64,000 nucleotides of DNA from Dactylorhiza incarnata. Its lineage: Eukaryota; Streptophyta; Magnoliopsida; Asparagales; Orchidaceae. The stretch lies in assembly GCA_033032865.1 (NCBI GenBank), contig JAWHQI010000228.1:2146501-2210500 (forward strand), in the 5' to 3' direction. The notes beneath the pieces were generated by a model, which worked only from the letters and a program-made list of their open reading frames with translations, did no database searches and was not told the DNA's origin. Below, piece by piece: positions 1 to 11,424 of this stretch. Position 1 is the first letter of the stretch, and each line of letters begins with the position of its first letter. Both the position numbers and the translations under genes were made by a program.

Positions 1-1
1 G

Positions 2-260
2 ATTGGTACAAAGTGGGTATGCAGAAACAAACTAGATTCCACTGGAGTAATTGTCAGGAACAAGGCAAGACTTGTAGCACAAGGATATAGACAAGAAGAA
101 GGAATAAACTACAACCAAACCTTTGCTCCAGTAGCCAGATTGGAAGCAATCAGTCTCTTTCTTGCCTATGCAGCTTTCATGAAGATGAAAGTCTATCAGA
201 TGGATGTCAAAAGTGCCTTTTTGAATGGTGACCTTCAAGAAGAGGTATATGTGGAGCAAC
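2..260 (+). pseudogene. Ty1/copia reverse transcriptase fragment (Sirevirus-like element A, 5' part)
   Basis: Reading from base 2, 86 codons are open and show the copia RT start: GTKWV, then RLVAQGY, an [10 protein letters not shown] stretch and the catalytic-region motif [13 protein letters not shown]. The frame stops at 260, where an Athila element is inserted. It resumes after the duplicated target GCAAC at 9985, where EEVYVEQ continues as PPGF. The 5' part of this element, with its 5' LTR, gag, protease and integrase, lies left of the window. The fragment itself has no stop, but the gene is split and its second half is decayed. Confidence 0.93.
256..260. repeat. Target-site duplication GCAAC, left copy (right copy 9980-9984)
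   Basis: GCAAC directly precedes the 5' LTR and recurs directly after the 3' LTR. Removing the Athila element and one copy restores the copia reading frame, which fixes both ends of the insertion to the base. Confidence 0.96.
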
Positions 261-520
261 TGATGAGTCCTGATTATATACACCTTCATGGACTCATCCG
301 GGCCATTATTTAGTCAATATCACGCACTTTAGCCTTATTATAGTTTATAATTGATAACCCATGCTAGGTGCACATTTTGGCCCACTTTGGTGTGTTTTCG
401 TGTTTATTTCCTTTCATAGTACTCATATGTTGTTAAGTGCCACTTTTGGTGGCTAGATCTGTGTTTGTGCTGGAATAGGAGGCGTGCAAGTGTTTCTGGT
501 GCAATTCTGCACAGGAACAC

Positions 521-881
521 TGCGCACGATCACTTGTTCTAGTGCGCACGACCACCGGTCGTGCGCCACTAATCGTGCGCACTTAACCCTTTTTCACGAG
601 TTCTGTCTGGTGCAGTGCGCACGACCATCGACTCCAGTGCGCACGACCATCGGTCGTGCGCCACTGCTCGTGCGCATTGACCATTAAATTTCTGAGTTCT
701 GTTTGCTGTAGTGCGCACGACCATCAACTCCAGTGCGCACGGACCACCGGTCGTGCGCCACTGGTCGTGCGAACATTGTATTTCATGATTTCATCTCGTG
801 CAGGTTCTGTCCAGGCAGTGCGCACGATCGCAGGATTCCAGTGCGCACGACCACTGGTCGTGCGCCAATGATCGTGCGCAG
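521..881. repeat. Array of four nested CpG-rich hairpins in Athila U3
   Basis: There are four units about 100 bp apart. Each has an inner inverted repeat with near-perfect 10-bp arms, GCGCACGACC and GGTCGTGCGC, with a 3-base centre. An outer inverted repeat flanks it: TGCGCACGAT at 521-530 pairs with ATCGTGCGCA at 572-581 in unit 1. The outer arms differ between units yet still match their own partner (CGAT/ATCG, CGACCA/TGGTCG, CGATC/GATCG). The same array lies in the 3' LTR (8732-9091) and, with three units, in both LTRs of copy 2 (38954-39217 and 47101-47361). Confidence 0.85.
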
Positions 882-896
882 TGTTTAATCCAGCGC

Positions 897-905
897 CTAT
901 TTAAG
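897..905 (+). promoter_or_regulatory. TATA-like box of Athila copy 1 LTR
   Basis: CTATTTAAG lies just downstream of the last hairpin. Copy 2 has TATATAA at the matching place. This is the likely start region of the genomic transcript, by position and sequence only. Confidence 0.55.
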
Positions 906-1775
906 CGCCTGTTGCAATTTTAGGGCGATTTTTCATGCCGGGAGCGGGATTTCTGTTCCGTACGCCGCTGACCGCCCCCTTGGATCGCCCCTACTTCATC
1001 TCCTACGCAAGGGGAAGCTTCCTCGGTCCATTCCTAGACATCCTCCATCGTCCGTGAGTGTTCTCCATCATCCGCAAGCCTCCAAGCAATCATTTTCGCT
1101 TTCCGCCCGGTGAGAAGAAGAAGAGACCTTGAGTCGAAGACGACGGAGCACGTAGGGAGATTGTGACAGCCCTCTACGCCGGAAGCATCGTCCGCCCGAG
1201 TCCGGAGGTAGCCCGACAACCTACCATTCCGGCCGTGAACGACCGCTAGTCTTCACCGCCGGTTATCTCCTTCCTCTTTCCTTGATTGTACCCCTTTGAA
1301 TCTTTTACTAAATGAATATTGTGATATTTACTTGATGAGAATGAATGTTTCTGTGTTCTTATTCATGGGTTGGTTGTGATTCACCACGTTCAAGCGCACT
1401 CACTCACACACGCACGCAAGGCGTTTGCTCCGTGTTGGCAAGAGCTGATGACGGTTGTGAAGAGGTGTTCGCGACCCTCACTCTCTCGCGCCTGAGTCCA
1501 CTTCATTCGCCTCACGAAGCACGGCATCGCGGCCGTTGCATCCACCTCACGTTGCGAAGCGGTGTTCTCGACCCGCATCTCTTTTATTGTTGTTAAAATT
1601 AGGAAAACCAACCAAAAACCCCTTGTTGTGTTTGTGAAACGCTTGTGTAACAATATTCACTGCACGATTTGATCACCCATCCTGCATTCCTCAAGAGACC
1701 GACATCCGGGGAATTTATTCTCCACAATTATTACTTGACAGCGACCGGTGCACTTGCCAACGCGCATCAAGTTTT

Positions 1776-1793
1776 TGGCGCCGTTGCCGGGGA
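1776..1793 (+). other. Primer binding site, tRNA-Asp type
   Basis: TGGCGCCGTTGCCGGGGA lies six bases after the 5' LTR and is complementary to the 3' end expected of plant tRNA-Asp. Copy 2 has the same site with one mismatch. Confidence 0.9.
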
Positions 1794-1884
1794 GTGCAGA
1801 CGTGATGAATTCGTCTGTGTGAAGCTTTGTTGCACAAGAATTTCCCTTTCTTTCACCTCTTTTGTTCATCTCTGTATTCGCAGC

Positions 1885-2548
1885 ATGACCTCTATTCAGG
1901 AATGCATCTACCATGGAAGCTTAAAACGATTTAAGGGATCAAGCAAAAAGGAACAATCATGACTTTGGGATCTCCGCCGACGTCATTGAGTACATGTATG
2001 GGAACTGCAAGTTCAGCGGAGATGAGCATGAAGATGCGGGGCAACACATGCGGGATTTCTTAGACATCTATTACACTTGTATTTTCAGTGGAGTTGAAAA
2101 TGACCCACAGAAGATTCTGGCATTTTCATTCTCCCTGCACAAAAAAGCCAAAAGCTGGTATTGGGATACCCGGAAACGAGAGGTGATCACATGGAAACAA
2201 CTCGAAGGGAGATTTTTACAAGAGTTTCAACATCGTACTCAAGCCTTGGATAAGTACAGGGAACTCATGACCTTTGAACAAGGGAAGGAGGAGACGTTAG
2301 ACAATGCTTGGGAACGTTTCCAGTCCCTGCATAGGGGTTGTTACCGTGGTGATCTCTCGGAAGCTTTCTTAATTCAGATTTTTTATTTTGGAGTGCGGGA
2401 GAAATTCCGTCTTCTATTTGATGTGGCAGCCGGTGGGGCCCTGTTTAATAAATCAGGGAAGGACGCATGGGAAGTGGTCGTGAATATTGTTCACACCAGT
2501 CAGCATTGGAGTCATGTCATTTGCTCCACAAGTACCCGCTGCAGTTAA
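1885..2548 (+). pseudogene. Athila gag, frameshifted (copy 1)
   Basis: The product would be the capsid/nucleocapsid precursor. The start MTSIQ at 1885 matches the gag start of copy 2 (40321), but a one-base insertion near 1921-1931 throws it into a stop. The true frame is open again from about 1994 to 2548. It carries a retrotransposon gag domain (CIFSGVENDPQKILAFSFSL, KAKSWYWD, then EGRFLQEFQHRT and a QSLHRGCY region). The following pol frame is +1 relative to this frame and overlaps its end. With two frame breaks this copy probably cannot make full Gag, although its pol is intact. Confidence 0.85.
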
Positions 2549-5500
2549 TGCCGTGACGCTCAAGGGAGCAGCGGATTTGGTGCCGCCTGATCAACCAGAA
2601 CAGTTAGCAACCTTGGTGGTTGGGGTATTGAACAAAATGAATGACCAATCAGTCGCAATCCAACAGCTTCGCTCTACTATTGGGACTCTTTCTGATGTTG
2701 TTTCTGGACTTGCAATTCAGCATCCTGAGTCAGTAAATACCATGCGATTGAGAAGTGGGAGAAGTGTAGACAATCCCCCTCGACCGGAACCGCTTGCGGT
2801 TTCCACTGACAAGCCTAATGAAGACATCCACGAGAAGCCGACTCAAATTCATTTCGAGCCACACCCCGTGAGTGAGGCACAACCCTCGAAAAGCGCTGCT
2901 CACCCCCCATTTCCCCACAGGCTGCGCAACGAGAAATCCGAGAAGCAATTCCACAGATTCTTGGAAGTAATGAAAGGAGTGCAAGTGAGCATACCACTCA
3001 TTGAAGCTATCTCTCAAATGCCGGGCTACTCCAAGTTTTTGAAAGACTTGATCTCGAAGCGGAAGCAGTTGGAGGGTCTCAAAACTATCGACCTCACCGA
3101 GGAGTGCTCCGCCATTGTTTCCAATTTACCCACAAAGTGCAAGGATCCGGGCAGCTTCACGATCCCTTGCAGGATTGGCCAGCACCGTTTCAGCCAGGCA
3201 CTCTGTGACTTGGGGGCATCAATCAACTTGATGCCACTCTCTATCTTTCGTGAACTTGGTGCTGGTATCTTGAAGCCAACACAGGTAATGCTGCAACTCG
3301 CTGATCGGTCGATCAAGAAGCCATCAGGAATTGTCGAGGACCTCACAATCATTGTAAACGGTCTCGCTTTCCCAGCTGATTTTATCATTCTCGACATGAA
3401 GGTCGATACAAATGTACCCATTATCTTGGGGCGGCCCTTTCTGGCTACTGCTCGTGCCATTATTAATGTGGAGCAGGGGGAGCTCACTCTAAGACTGGGG
3501 GAGGATGCTATATCGTTCAATGTCCATAGCCCTTCGCAACTCTTTGAAATAACGGAGTGTGAGCCAGCAGAGGCACTTGAAGAATTCGATGGTCAGAACG
3601 ATGTGGAGTTGGATAACCGCGAGGTGTGTTGGCAGCACAAAGACAAGGAGGAGGAGGGTGTTCACTCAAACCAGCCCGATTTGGCACATTCAATTGGAGA
3701 GCCCTCCAACGTTTCTGCTGATCCAGACCCTTGTTCGGCTCTCAAACAACTTCCGGACTCTCTCAAGTATGTCTTTCTTGGAGAAACAAACACGCATCCG
3801 GTGATTATCTCGGCAGCCCTCTCCGCTGCCAACGAAACTGCACTAGTGGGTGTGCTGAGAAGGTACCACAAGGTCTTCGGACGTTCTCTAGCTGACATCA
3901 AGGGAATCAGCCCCACGGTCTGCATGCATAAGATCCTCCTTGAAGATCAGTACAAACCGACAGCACAACCCCAAAGGCGGCTGAACCCGAAAATGCAAGA
4001 GGTTGTGAAGGCTGAAGTGATAAAGCTTTTAGATGCTGGGATCATTTACCCAATCAGCGACAGCAAATGGGTCAGTCCAGTCCAGGTGGTCCCAAAGAAG
4101 GGCGGGATCACTGTCGTTGCTAACAAGAAGAATGAGCTGCTACCGACCCGAATGATCACTGGGTGGAGAGTCTGCATTGACTACCGCAAGCTGAACGATG
4201 TGACGCGCAAGGACCATTTCCCACTCCCCTTCATTGATCAGATGCTAGAAAAGTTAGCAGGGCAGGATTACTACTGTTTCTTGGATGGGTACTCAGGGTA
4301 CAATCAGATTTTAATTGACCCTTCTGATCAAGACAAGACTACATTCACATGTCCATCCGGTACCTTCGCGTTCAAAAGAATGCCATTCGGACTGTGTAAT
4401 GCCCCCGCAACTTTCCAACGTTGTATGCTCGCCATTTTTACTGACATGGTAGGGGATTTCCTCGAAGTCTTTATGGACGATTTCACTCTATTTGGCAGTA
4501 GTTTTGACAGTTGCCTCGCAAATTTGGCCAAGACATTGAAGCGGTGTGAAGACACCAATCTTATCTTAAACTGGGAGAAATGCCACTTCATGGTGCGCGA
4601 AGGAATCGTCTTGGGGCATAAAGTTTCCTGCGAAGGGCTTGAAGTGGATCAAGCGAAAGTTAGTGTCATCAGAAACCTCCCTCCACCCATGTCAGTGAAG
4701 GGCATTCGAAGTTTTCTTGGCCATGTGGGCTTCTATCGAAGGTTCATCAAGGACTTCTCCTCCATCTCAAAGCCTTTATCTCGCCTGCTGGTTAAGGACG
4801 TCCCATTCCATTTCGATGAAGCATGCATGCACGCCTTCGAAACTTTACGGGGGCAACTCATCTCAGCCCCAATTCTGGTGGCACCCGACTGGACTCTACC
4901 TTTCATTATCATGTGCGACGCAAGTGATGTGGCCGTAGGTGCTGTTCTCGGTCAAAAGAAAGACAAGACTTTTCACACTATCGCGTATGCCAGTCGAACT
5001 CTCAACAGTGCACAAGCCAATTATACCACCACGGAGAAAGAAATGCTAGCTGTGGTCTTCGCTTTTGAAAAGTTTCACTCATACTTGGTACTCTCCGAAG
5101 TGATCGTGTATACGGACCACGCCGCTCTCAGGTATCTTTTCAGTAAGAAAGAATCCAAATCGCGTCTGATTCGTTGGATTTTACTCTTGCAGGAATACAA
5201 TCTGGAAATCAAAGATAAGAAAGGGGTGGAGAATGTGATTGCTGATCATCTCTCACGTTTGGAGTACGACACTCCTAATTGCGTTGTGGAGGAAACTGAC
5301 GACTATTTCCCGGATGAAAAGTTATTTGCAATCACTACATCCTCCCCGACCGCACCTTGGTATGCAGATATTGCTAATTACTTGGCTTGTAGAACACTCT
5401 CCCCGAGTTTGTCCCCTCAGCAAAGACGGAAGCTTGTCTCCGACGCAAAATACTATTTTTGGGAAGATCCGCTCTTGTTCCACACATGCAGCGACGGGAT

Positions 5501-6659
5501 TATTAGGCGTTGCATTCCGGAAGCTGAGTTTCAGTCTGTATTACAGCATTGTCATGACAGAGAGGCCGGCGGGCACTTCGGGGCCGTTCGAACAGCACGA
5601 AAAATCCTGCAATGTGGATTGTTCTGGCCGACCCTCTTCCGGGATGCCCATGCCTATGTCACCAAGTGCGACGAATGTCAAAGGACTGGGAATATTTCCC
5701 GGCGTGATGAGATGCCCCTTAATAACATGCTGGTTTGCGAACCCTTTGACGTCTGGGGAATAGACTTCATGGGCCCTTTCCCAATGTCTCATGGTAAGCA
5801 TTACATTATTGTGGCAGTTGATTATGTCTCGAAGTGGGTGGAAGCTGAGGCGGTTGCCACGAATGATGCCAACACTGTGCTGCACTTTATCCACAAGAAC
5901 ATCTTCTCCAGGTTTGGGACGCCGAGAACTATCATCAGCGACGGCGGGAGTCATTTTTGCAATAGACAGTTTGTGCAGCTCATGAAAAAGTTTGGGGTCC
6001 ATCATAAAATTTCTTTGGCTTACCACCCCCAAACATGCGGGCAAGTCGAAGTCTCCAACCGCGAGCTCAAGCGAATAATTGAGAAATCAATACATTCAAA
6101 TAGGAAGGAGTGGGCTAAGAAGGTCGATGACGCATTATGGGCCTACCGGACTGCGTTCAAAACACCCATTGGAATGACTCCGTTTCAATTAGTCTATGGC
6201 AAGGCATGTCACCTCCCTGTAGAGCTGGAGCATAAAGCATTATGGGCTACCAAACTGTTGAACATGGACATTGGAGCCGCGGCCGAAGTGCGTCGGTCCC
6301 AACTCAACGAGTTAGAGGAGCTCCGTCATTTTGCTTATGAAAACGCTCGCATCTATAAGGAGAAAACGAAGAAATGGCATGATCAGCATATAATTCCTAA
6401 GGAGTTCAAAATTGGGGACCAGGTGCTACTCTACAACTCCCGTCTCCGCCTCTTCCCAGGGAAGCTTAAATCGAGGTGGAGTGGTCCTTTCTCCGTGACC
6501 GATGTCTCGCCTTTTGGTGCCATTGAAATATCTGGAGATAAGGGGGACAAGTTTAAGGTCAATGGACATCGGCTGAAGTTATATGATGGCGCCACTATTA
6601 ACAAGGAGCGTCAGTTGTTGACATTGGGAGATGGACTTCATACAAGCACCGGCAGCTGA
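2487..6659 (+). CDS. pol: Athila Pol polyprotein: protease, reverse transcriptase, RNase H, integrase
   Basis: An uninterrupted 1390-codon ORF encodes the replication and integration enzymes of copy 1. The aspartic protease signature DLGAS is near residues 241-245 and LGRPFLA follows. RT carries FMDD at 662-665. RNase H begins near 805 with the CDASD motif. The integrase HHCC finger spans about 1021-1066. The DDE core has D1093 (WGIDFMGP), D1152 (ISDGG) and E1188 (GQVEV), with the typical 35-residue D-E spacing. The C-terminal part (IGDQVLLYN, then LKSRWSGPF) is the usual gypsy integrase tail. The listed start is only the first possible one: residues upstream of the protease are a gag/linker region, and the frame is +1 to gag. 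All catalytic residues checked are present. Confidence 0.95.
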   Translation: MFTPVSIGVMSFAPQVPAAVNAVTLKGAADLVPPDQPEQLATLVVGVLNKMNDQSVAIQQLRSTIGTLSDVVSGLAIQHPESVNTMRLRSGRSVDNPPRPEPLAVSTDKPNEDIHEKPTQIHFEPHPVSEAQPSKSAAHPPFPHRLRNEKSEKQFHRFLEVMKGVQVSIPLIEAISQMPGYSKFLKDLISKRKQLEGLKTIDLTEECSAIVSNLPTKCKDPGSFTIPCRIGQHRFSQALCDLGASINLMPLSIFRELGAGILKPTQVMLQLADRSIKKPSGIVEDLTIIVNGLAFPADFIILDMKVDTNVPIILGRPFLATARAIINVEQGELTLRLGEDAISFNVHSPSQLFEITECEPAEALEEFDGQNDVELDNREVCWQHKDKEEEGVHSNQPDLAHSIGEPSNVSADPDPCSALKQLPDSLKYVFLGETNTHPVIISAALSAANETALVGVLRRYHKVFGRSLADIKGISPTVCMHKILLEDQYKPTAQPQRRLNPKMQEVVKAEVIKLLDAGIIYPISDSKWVSPVQVVPKKGGITVVANKKNELLPTRMITGWRVCIDYRKLNDVTRKDHFPLPFIDQMLEKLAGQDYYCFLDGYSGYNQILIDPSDQDKTTFTCPSGTFAFKRMPFGLCNAPATFQRCMLAIFTDMVGDFLEVFMDDFTLFGSSFDSCLANLAKTLKRCEDTNLILNWEKCHFMVREGIVLGHKVSCEGLEVDQAKVSVIRNLPPPMSVKGIRSFLGHVGFYRRFIKDFSSISKPLSRLLVKDVPFHFDEACMHAFETLRGQLISAPILVAPDWTLPFIIMCDASDVAVGAVLGQKKDKTFHTIAYASRTLNSAQANYTTTEKEMLAVVFAFEKFHSYLVLSEVIVYTDHAALRYLFSKKESKSRLIRWILLLQEYNLEIKDKKGVENVIADHLSRLEYDTPNCVVEETDDYFPDEKLFAITTSSPTAPWYADIANYLACRTLSPSLSPQQRRKLVSDAKYYFWEDPLLFHTCSDGIIRRCIPEAEFQSVLQHCHDREAGGHFGAVRTARKILQCGLFWPTLFRDAHAYVTKCDECQRTGNISRRDEMPLNNMLVCEPFDVWGIDFMGPFPMSHGKHYIIVAVDYVSKWVEAEAVATNDANTVLHFIHKNIFSRFGTPRTIISDGGSHFCNRQFVQLMKKFGVHHKISLAYHPQTCGQVEVSNRELKRIIEKSIHSNRKEWAKKVDDALWAYRTAFKTPIGMTPFQLVYGKACHLPVELEHKALWATKLLNMDIGAAAEVRRSQLNELEELRHFAYENARIYKEKTKKWHDQHIIPKEFKIGDQVLLYNSRLRLFPGKLKSRWSGPFSVTDVSPFGAIEISGDKGDKFKVNGHRLKLYDGATINKERQLLTLGDGLHTSTGS

Positions 6660-6793
6660 TTTCCTATTCTTGTCTCTTATCTTTTGTGTGAAACTCTAGT
6701 TCTGAACTTTTTCTTTTTAAATTCCTGCACTCTTTATAAACAATGCTAATACAGGTATTTGGTCCAGCTTAAGGACGTTAAATGAAAGCGCTA

Positions 6794-6809
6794 CTGGGAG
6801 ACAACCCAG
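6794..6809 (+). promoter_or_regulatory. Conserved hairpin after the pol stop
   Basis: CTGGGAGACAACCCAG forms a 5-bp stem (CTGGG/CCCAG) with a 6-base loop. Copy 2 has the identical sequence at 45243-45258, within a conserved block that starts ACAGGTATTTGGTCCAGC. Its function is unknown. Confidence 0.7.
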
Positions 6810-7938
6810 ATTTCCGTTTTTTTTTTATATATTTCCTTTTATCTAACCTTTCCTTGTTCAGTTTTTGTTTTTGCTTTTGTTGTTTTGAGTTTTGCTTGCA
6901 GGTTTTGTGTTCGATGGTGGATGTTGCGGACTATTTTTGATTTTAAACGCCATTCTTCTGGTATGCTCACGTGCTGAGCATTGGGTAACTTCTTCCCTAG
7001 CTTTCAATTTTGATTTTCACTGTCATATCATTATGTTGTATGGTTTTGATTAAGTCTGGGGGAGAGCCGTTTCTTTGTCACCCACTGCACATGCTCATCT
7101 CATTTGCATGCTAGAAGTATTTTAATTTCAGTTATTTAGTTTCGTTCATCTTCACACACCACTTCACCCACTTGAGTGCGTGCTTTCTTTTGTGTTGTTC
7201 CGTTTAAACTAGTTCGGTTGGAATGTGAAATAGGCTATTAACACAGGAATTATTATTTGGAGCGCGGTGTCGACTCATGTAGTGTTCTAGTCGCTTCGCA
7301 TGCTATAGTAGAACCTGAGTAGAATTAGATTTTCTTTATGCATTTAATTTATGTGTAGTATCTCTGCGTAAATTTAGATTTAATGTACTCAAGTGGTGAA
7401 TTCGAATGAAATTGATGATAACCCGGTGTTGTGTGTGTGCGGTCGCTAAACGTGTGTTGCCCGAGTCGGGAGGAAGGTTTATCTTTCTCGTGGGCTAAGA
7501 ACTTGCCCCAAGCGACTCTTGAAGCATGGGTGAGAGCTACTTGTTGAGTCAAGCATGATGTAGGCCACCATTTGGCTAGTTTGAGCTTTGTTATTCCATG
7601 CCCCTTTCATTCGCCTTTGCAAGCCAAATTTGTGCCTACCATTTTTTATGTTCAGCTCCTCCTCATCCACCAAAGCCTGAAGCCTATCCTACGCCCGCAA
7701 CCAAAAAAATGTTTTAACTGTGCTCATAATTTCCAACTTGTGTGGTGTGTGGTATCATTGTGCTTTGAAGAGAAAATAATGTCTATCCGCTGATTTTGAA
7801 CCAACTGGAGGTTGCTTGAAAGAAGAAAAATATATAAAAGAAAAAAAGAGGAGTATCCTGAAAATAATCCTCCCAAGCTAAAGAGAAAAATCTGTTGGTA
7901 TTTGTAAAGTAGGCTGTGTGCACACCTGGTTTTCATGA

Positions 7939-7950
7939 TAAGTCTGGGGG
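7939..7950 (+). other. Internal PPT-like motif TAAGTCTGGGGG
   Basis: The motif repeats the sequence next to the 3' LTR about 520 bp upstream of it. A further copy lies at 7050-7062. Copy 2 has all three in the same order (45478, 46309 and 46826). Confidence 0.7.
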
Positions 7951-8456
7951 TGTGTCACACGAGCATAGTTGTTTGGTTTTGTAAGGTGCAGTGTGCCGTT
8001 GGCTCATTTGGGTTGCGTAGCCGTCATGTTTATCTTTGCATATCATTCCGTAACCTAAGCCCCGTTTTAATCCTATAAGTCCTACTGATTTGACTTGCGA
8101 GTTTGCTAGCGCCGTGGAGAGAGTGTGACCGGGCAAGCGTATGGTTCACGACGTTGATGGATTTCAGCGGAGTTATTCCTAAGCCCCGATCTTTTGCAAC
8201 ACCCGCCTCAGCGTCTCGTCACTTTCATACCGGGCATGATCGTCAAATTCTTCATAATTCACCCACTGAGTACAATTAAATCTTTGAGTACGCTTTAGTA
8301 CTTACGTAAATTAGTTAGCATAGCTAGAATCTTCTTCTACTAGAATTCCTACTCGCATGCATATGTTACTTCGCACTGTACTCCCCTGCGTAATTCGCTA
8401 TTTTAATTATCTTTTTCAACTTCCGCCGGATTCGTTTGCTCGGGACGCGCAAACAG

Positions 8457-8471
8457 TTAAGTCTGGGGGTG
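8457..8471 (+). other. Polypurine tract of Athila copy 1
   Basis: TAAGTCTGGGGGTG directly abuts the 3' LTR, the position expected for the plus-strand primer. Confidence 0.85.
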
Positions 8472-9979
8472 TGATGAGTCCTGATTATATACACCTTCAT
8501 GGACTCATCCGGGCCATTATTTAGTCAATATCACGCACTTTAGCCTTATTATAGTTTATAATTGATAACCCATGCTAGGTGCACATTTTGGCCCACTTTG
8601 GTGTGTTTTCGTGTTTATTTCCTTTCATAGTACTCATATGTTGTTAAGTGCCACTTTTGGTGGCTAGATCTGTGTTTGTGCTGGAATAGGAGGCGTGCAA
8701 GTGTTTCTGGTGCAATTCTGCACAGGAACACTGCGCACGATCACTTGTTCTAGTGCGCACGACCACCGGTCGTGCGCCACTAATCGTGCGCACTTAACCC
8801 TTTTTCACGAGTTCTGTCTGGTGCAGTGCGCACGACCATCGACTCCAGTGCGCATGACCATCGGTCGTGCGCCACTGCTCGTGCGCATTGACCATTAAAT
8901 TTCTGAGTTCTGTTTGCTGTAGTGCGCACGACCATCAACTCCAGTGCGCACGACCACCGGTCGTGCGCCACTGGTCGTGCGAATATTGTATTTCATGATT
9001 TCATCTCGTGCAGGTTCTGTCCAGGCAGTGCGCACGATCGCAGGATTCCAGTGCGCACGACCACTGGTCGTGCGCCAATGATCGTGCGCAGTGTTTAATC
9101 CAGCGCCTATTTAAGCGCCTGTTGCGATTTTAGGGCGATTTTTCATGCCGGGAGCGGGATTTCTGTTCCGTACGCCGCTGACCGCCCCCTTGGATCGCCC
9201 CTACTTCATCTCCTACGCAAGGGGAAGCTTCCTCGGTCCATTCCTAGACATCCTCCATCGTCCGTGAGTGTTCTCCATCATCCGCAAGCCTCCAAGCAAT
9301 CATTTTCGCTTTCCGCCCGGTGAGAAGAAGAAGAGACCTTGAGTCGAAGACGACGGAGCACGTAGGGAGATTGTGACAGCCCTCTACGCCGGAAGCATCG
9401 TCCGCCCGAGTCCGGAGGTAGCCCGACAACCTACCATTCCGGCCGTGAACGGCCGCTAGTCTTCACCGCCGGTTATCTCCTTCCTCTTTCCTTGATTGTA
9501 CCCCTTTGAATCTTTTACTAAATGAATATTGTGATATTTACTTGATGAGAATGAATGTTTCTGTGTTCTTATTCATGGGTTGGTTGTGATTCACCACGTT
9601 CAAGCGCACTCACTCACACACGCACGCAAGGCGTTTGCTCCGTGTTGGCAAGAGCTGATGACGGTTGTGAAGAGGTGTTCGCGACCCTCACTCTCTCGCG
9701 CCTGAGTCCACTTCATTCGCCTCACGAAGCACGGCATCGCGGCCGTTGCATCCACCTCACGTTGCGAAGCGGTGTTCTCGACCCGCATCTCTTTTATTGT
9801 TGTTAAAATTAGGAAAACCAACCAAAAACCCCTTGTTGTGTTTGTGAAACGCTTGTGTAACAATATTCACTGCACGATTTGATCACCCATCCTGCATTCC
9901 TCAAGAGACCGACATCCGGGGAATTTATTCTCCACAATTATTACTTGACAGCGACCGGTGCACTTGCCAACGCGCATCA
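8472..9979 (+). repeat. Athila copy 1, 3' LTR
   Basis: It is the near-identical partner of 261-1769, starting TGATGAGTCC and ending GCATCA, with the hairpin array at 8732-9091. Differences I saw are C/T at about 8845 and 8986, A/G at about 9126 and 9451, and one missing G near 8948. Confidence 0.95.
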
Positions 9980-9984
9980 GCAAC

Positions 9985-11130
9985 CACCAGGTTTTGTAAA
10001 TCCCTCCTCTCCTAACTTTGTTTATAGACTTAACAAAGCACTTTATGGTCTTAAGCAAGCACCTAGAGCCTGGTATGAAACTCTCTTCAACTTTCTTTTA
10101 GAAAATTCTTTTGAAAGAGGAAAAGTAGATAAAACACTTTTTACTAGAACCCATAAAAATCAACTACTCCTTGTTCAAATCTATGTAGATGACATCATCT
10201 TTAGCTCAACTCATCCCAAACTTTGAAAAAGATTTGCTAATCTAATGCAATCAAAATTTGAAATGAGTAGTATGAGAGAACTCTCTTATTTCTTAGGACT
10301 ACAAGTGAAATAAAGCAGTGAGGGAATCTTTATCTCACAATCAAAATACACTAAAGAATTAATCAAAAAGTTTGGTATGGAATCAGCCTCCACTATGAAA
10401 ACACCTATGGCAACTAATGCCATTATAGAAAAGGATGACAAGGGAAAATCAGTAGATCAAAAGACATATAGGGCCATCATAGGATCCCTTCTATATCTAA
10501 CAGCTAGCAGACCTGACATTATGTTTGCCACTTGCATATGTGCTAGATTTTAGGTTGAACCAAAAGAATCCCATCCCACCTCTGTAAAAAGGATTCTTAG
10601 ATACCTAAAGGGAACCCCTGAACTAGGTCTGTGGTACTCAGCAGAAACCAACTTTGAATTAATAGGTTTCTCAGATGCAGATTATGCTGGATGTAAGGTT
10701 GATAGAAAAAAGTACATATGGTACTTGCCAATTCCTAGGTGATAGGTTAATATCATGTTTTAGTAAGAAACAAACCTCAGACTCAACCTCAACAGCTGAA
10801 GCTGAATACATAGCTGCTGGGAGCTGTTGCTCACAAATCCTGTGGATGCAAAATCAGCTTCTTGACTACAAATTGGAGGTCAATAACTCTAAGATCTATT
10901 GTGATAGCTCTAGTGCTATATCCATAGCATCCAACCCAGTCCTTCATAGTATAACCAAACATATAGAGATCAGAAATCACTTCCTTAGAGACAATGTAGA
11001 AAAAGGTAAGATAACCTTAGAATATATTCCTACAGACAGTCAAAGAGCAGACATCTTCACAAAACCCTTGGATGAAACTAAGCATAACTACTTCATCAAC
11101 ACCTTAGGAATGCTTGATGGAAGCCTGTAA
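9985..11130 (+). pseudogene. Ty1/copia RT C-terminus and RNase H (Sirevirus-like element A, 3' part of pol)
   Basis: The segment continues the RT fragment at 2-260 across the Athila insertion. It shows RLNKALYGLKQAPRAW, the catalytic YVDD box, the SRPDIMFATCICARF region, and RNase H with DADYAGC, STAEAEYIAAG, HIEIRNHFLRD and DIFTKPL. Three in-frame stops lie near 10224, 10312 and 10550, the last two each one transition from Gln, and a one-base frameshift in an A run near 10710 separates the last block (10740-11130). The gene is dead, but its order and spacing are normal. The pol stop is TAA at 11128-11130. Confidence 0.93.
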
Positions 11131-11189
11131 CCACCATTGTTGGGGAAATCTAAAAGAAATCAGAAAAACTAAAAAAGTATTTGAAGATA

Positions 11190-11424
11190 CGTCGAATACA
11201 TATCGACGCACCGTCGTGAAAAACTCGACGCGGGCATTGATTGCTTTCAGGCAAAGCTACATCGATCCCTTATCAACGCACCGTCGACTTTATATCGACG
11301 CAAGTCTATGAACACGTCGACAAAATGGTAGGCTGACATATCTCCACGGAGCGTCGACTTCATATCGACGCATACTTCGACATCAATGCCCATGCGTCGA
11401 CAACAATTCGCCGTAACGTCGACC
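11190..11424. repeat. TCGAC-motif array after pol (element A)
   Basis: About ten dispersed copies of variants of TCGACGCA and CGTCGA lie here in both orientations. The same motif array fills the U3 of this element's LTR (13618-13841). The array starts 60 bp after the pol stop and precedes the third ORF. Confidence 0.75.

Larger units (their letters stand above)
261..1769 (+). repeat. Athila copy 1, 5' LTR
   Basis: It begins TGATGAGTCC and ends GCATCA. U3 holds the hairpin array at 521-881, followed at once by a TATA-like box. The small ORFs in it occur identically in the 3' LTR and are not genes. Confidence 0.95.
6660..8471 (+). other. Athila copy 1 long 3' non-coding region, no env-like ORF
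   Basis: This 1.8-kb stretch between pol and the 3' LTR has only short ORFs that are not shared with copy 2. A hairpin (6794-6809) and two internal copies of the PPT motif (7050-7062 and 7939-7950) are conserved in copy 2. An env-like gene sits here in some Athila elements; none is visible. Confidence 0.8.
261..9979 (+). mobile_element. Complete Athila-lineage Ty3/gypsy retrotransposon, copy 1
   Basis: This 9.7-kb element has two nearly identical TG...CA LTRs, a PBS, a damaged gag, an intact PR-RT-RNase H-IN ORF, a long 3' non-coding region and a polypurine tract, all inside a 5-bp target duplication. Reading the two LTRs side by side I saw about five differences in 1.5 kb: four substitutions and one single-base indel, so the insertion is recent. 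The Athila assignment rests on the protease signature [15 protein letters not shown] and the tRNA-Asp type PBS. No env-like ORF follows pol, unlike some Athila elements. Confidence 0.95.

Noticed and set aside
1034..1653. Small ORFs in the Athila LTR (also 9244-9863 and the matching parts of copy 2)
   Set aside because: They occur identically in both LTRs, have no domain, and lie in the promoter/leader region.
1776..1793. tRNA gene
   Set aside because: Only the 18 bases complementary to a tRNA 3' end are present; it is a primer binding site.
2487..2548. Programmed +1 frameshift between gag and pol
   Set aside because: Copy 2 needs the opposite shift and has a homopolymer at the site, so a conserved signal is unlikely.
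6660..8471. Possible env-like gene of Athila
   Set aside because: Only short ORFs, none shared between the two copies.
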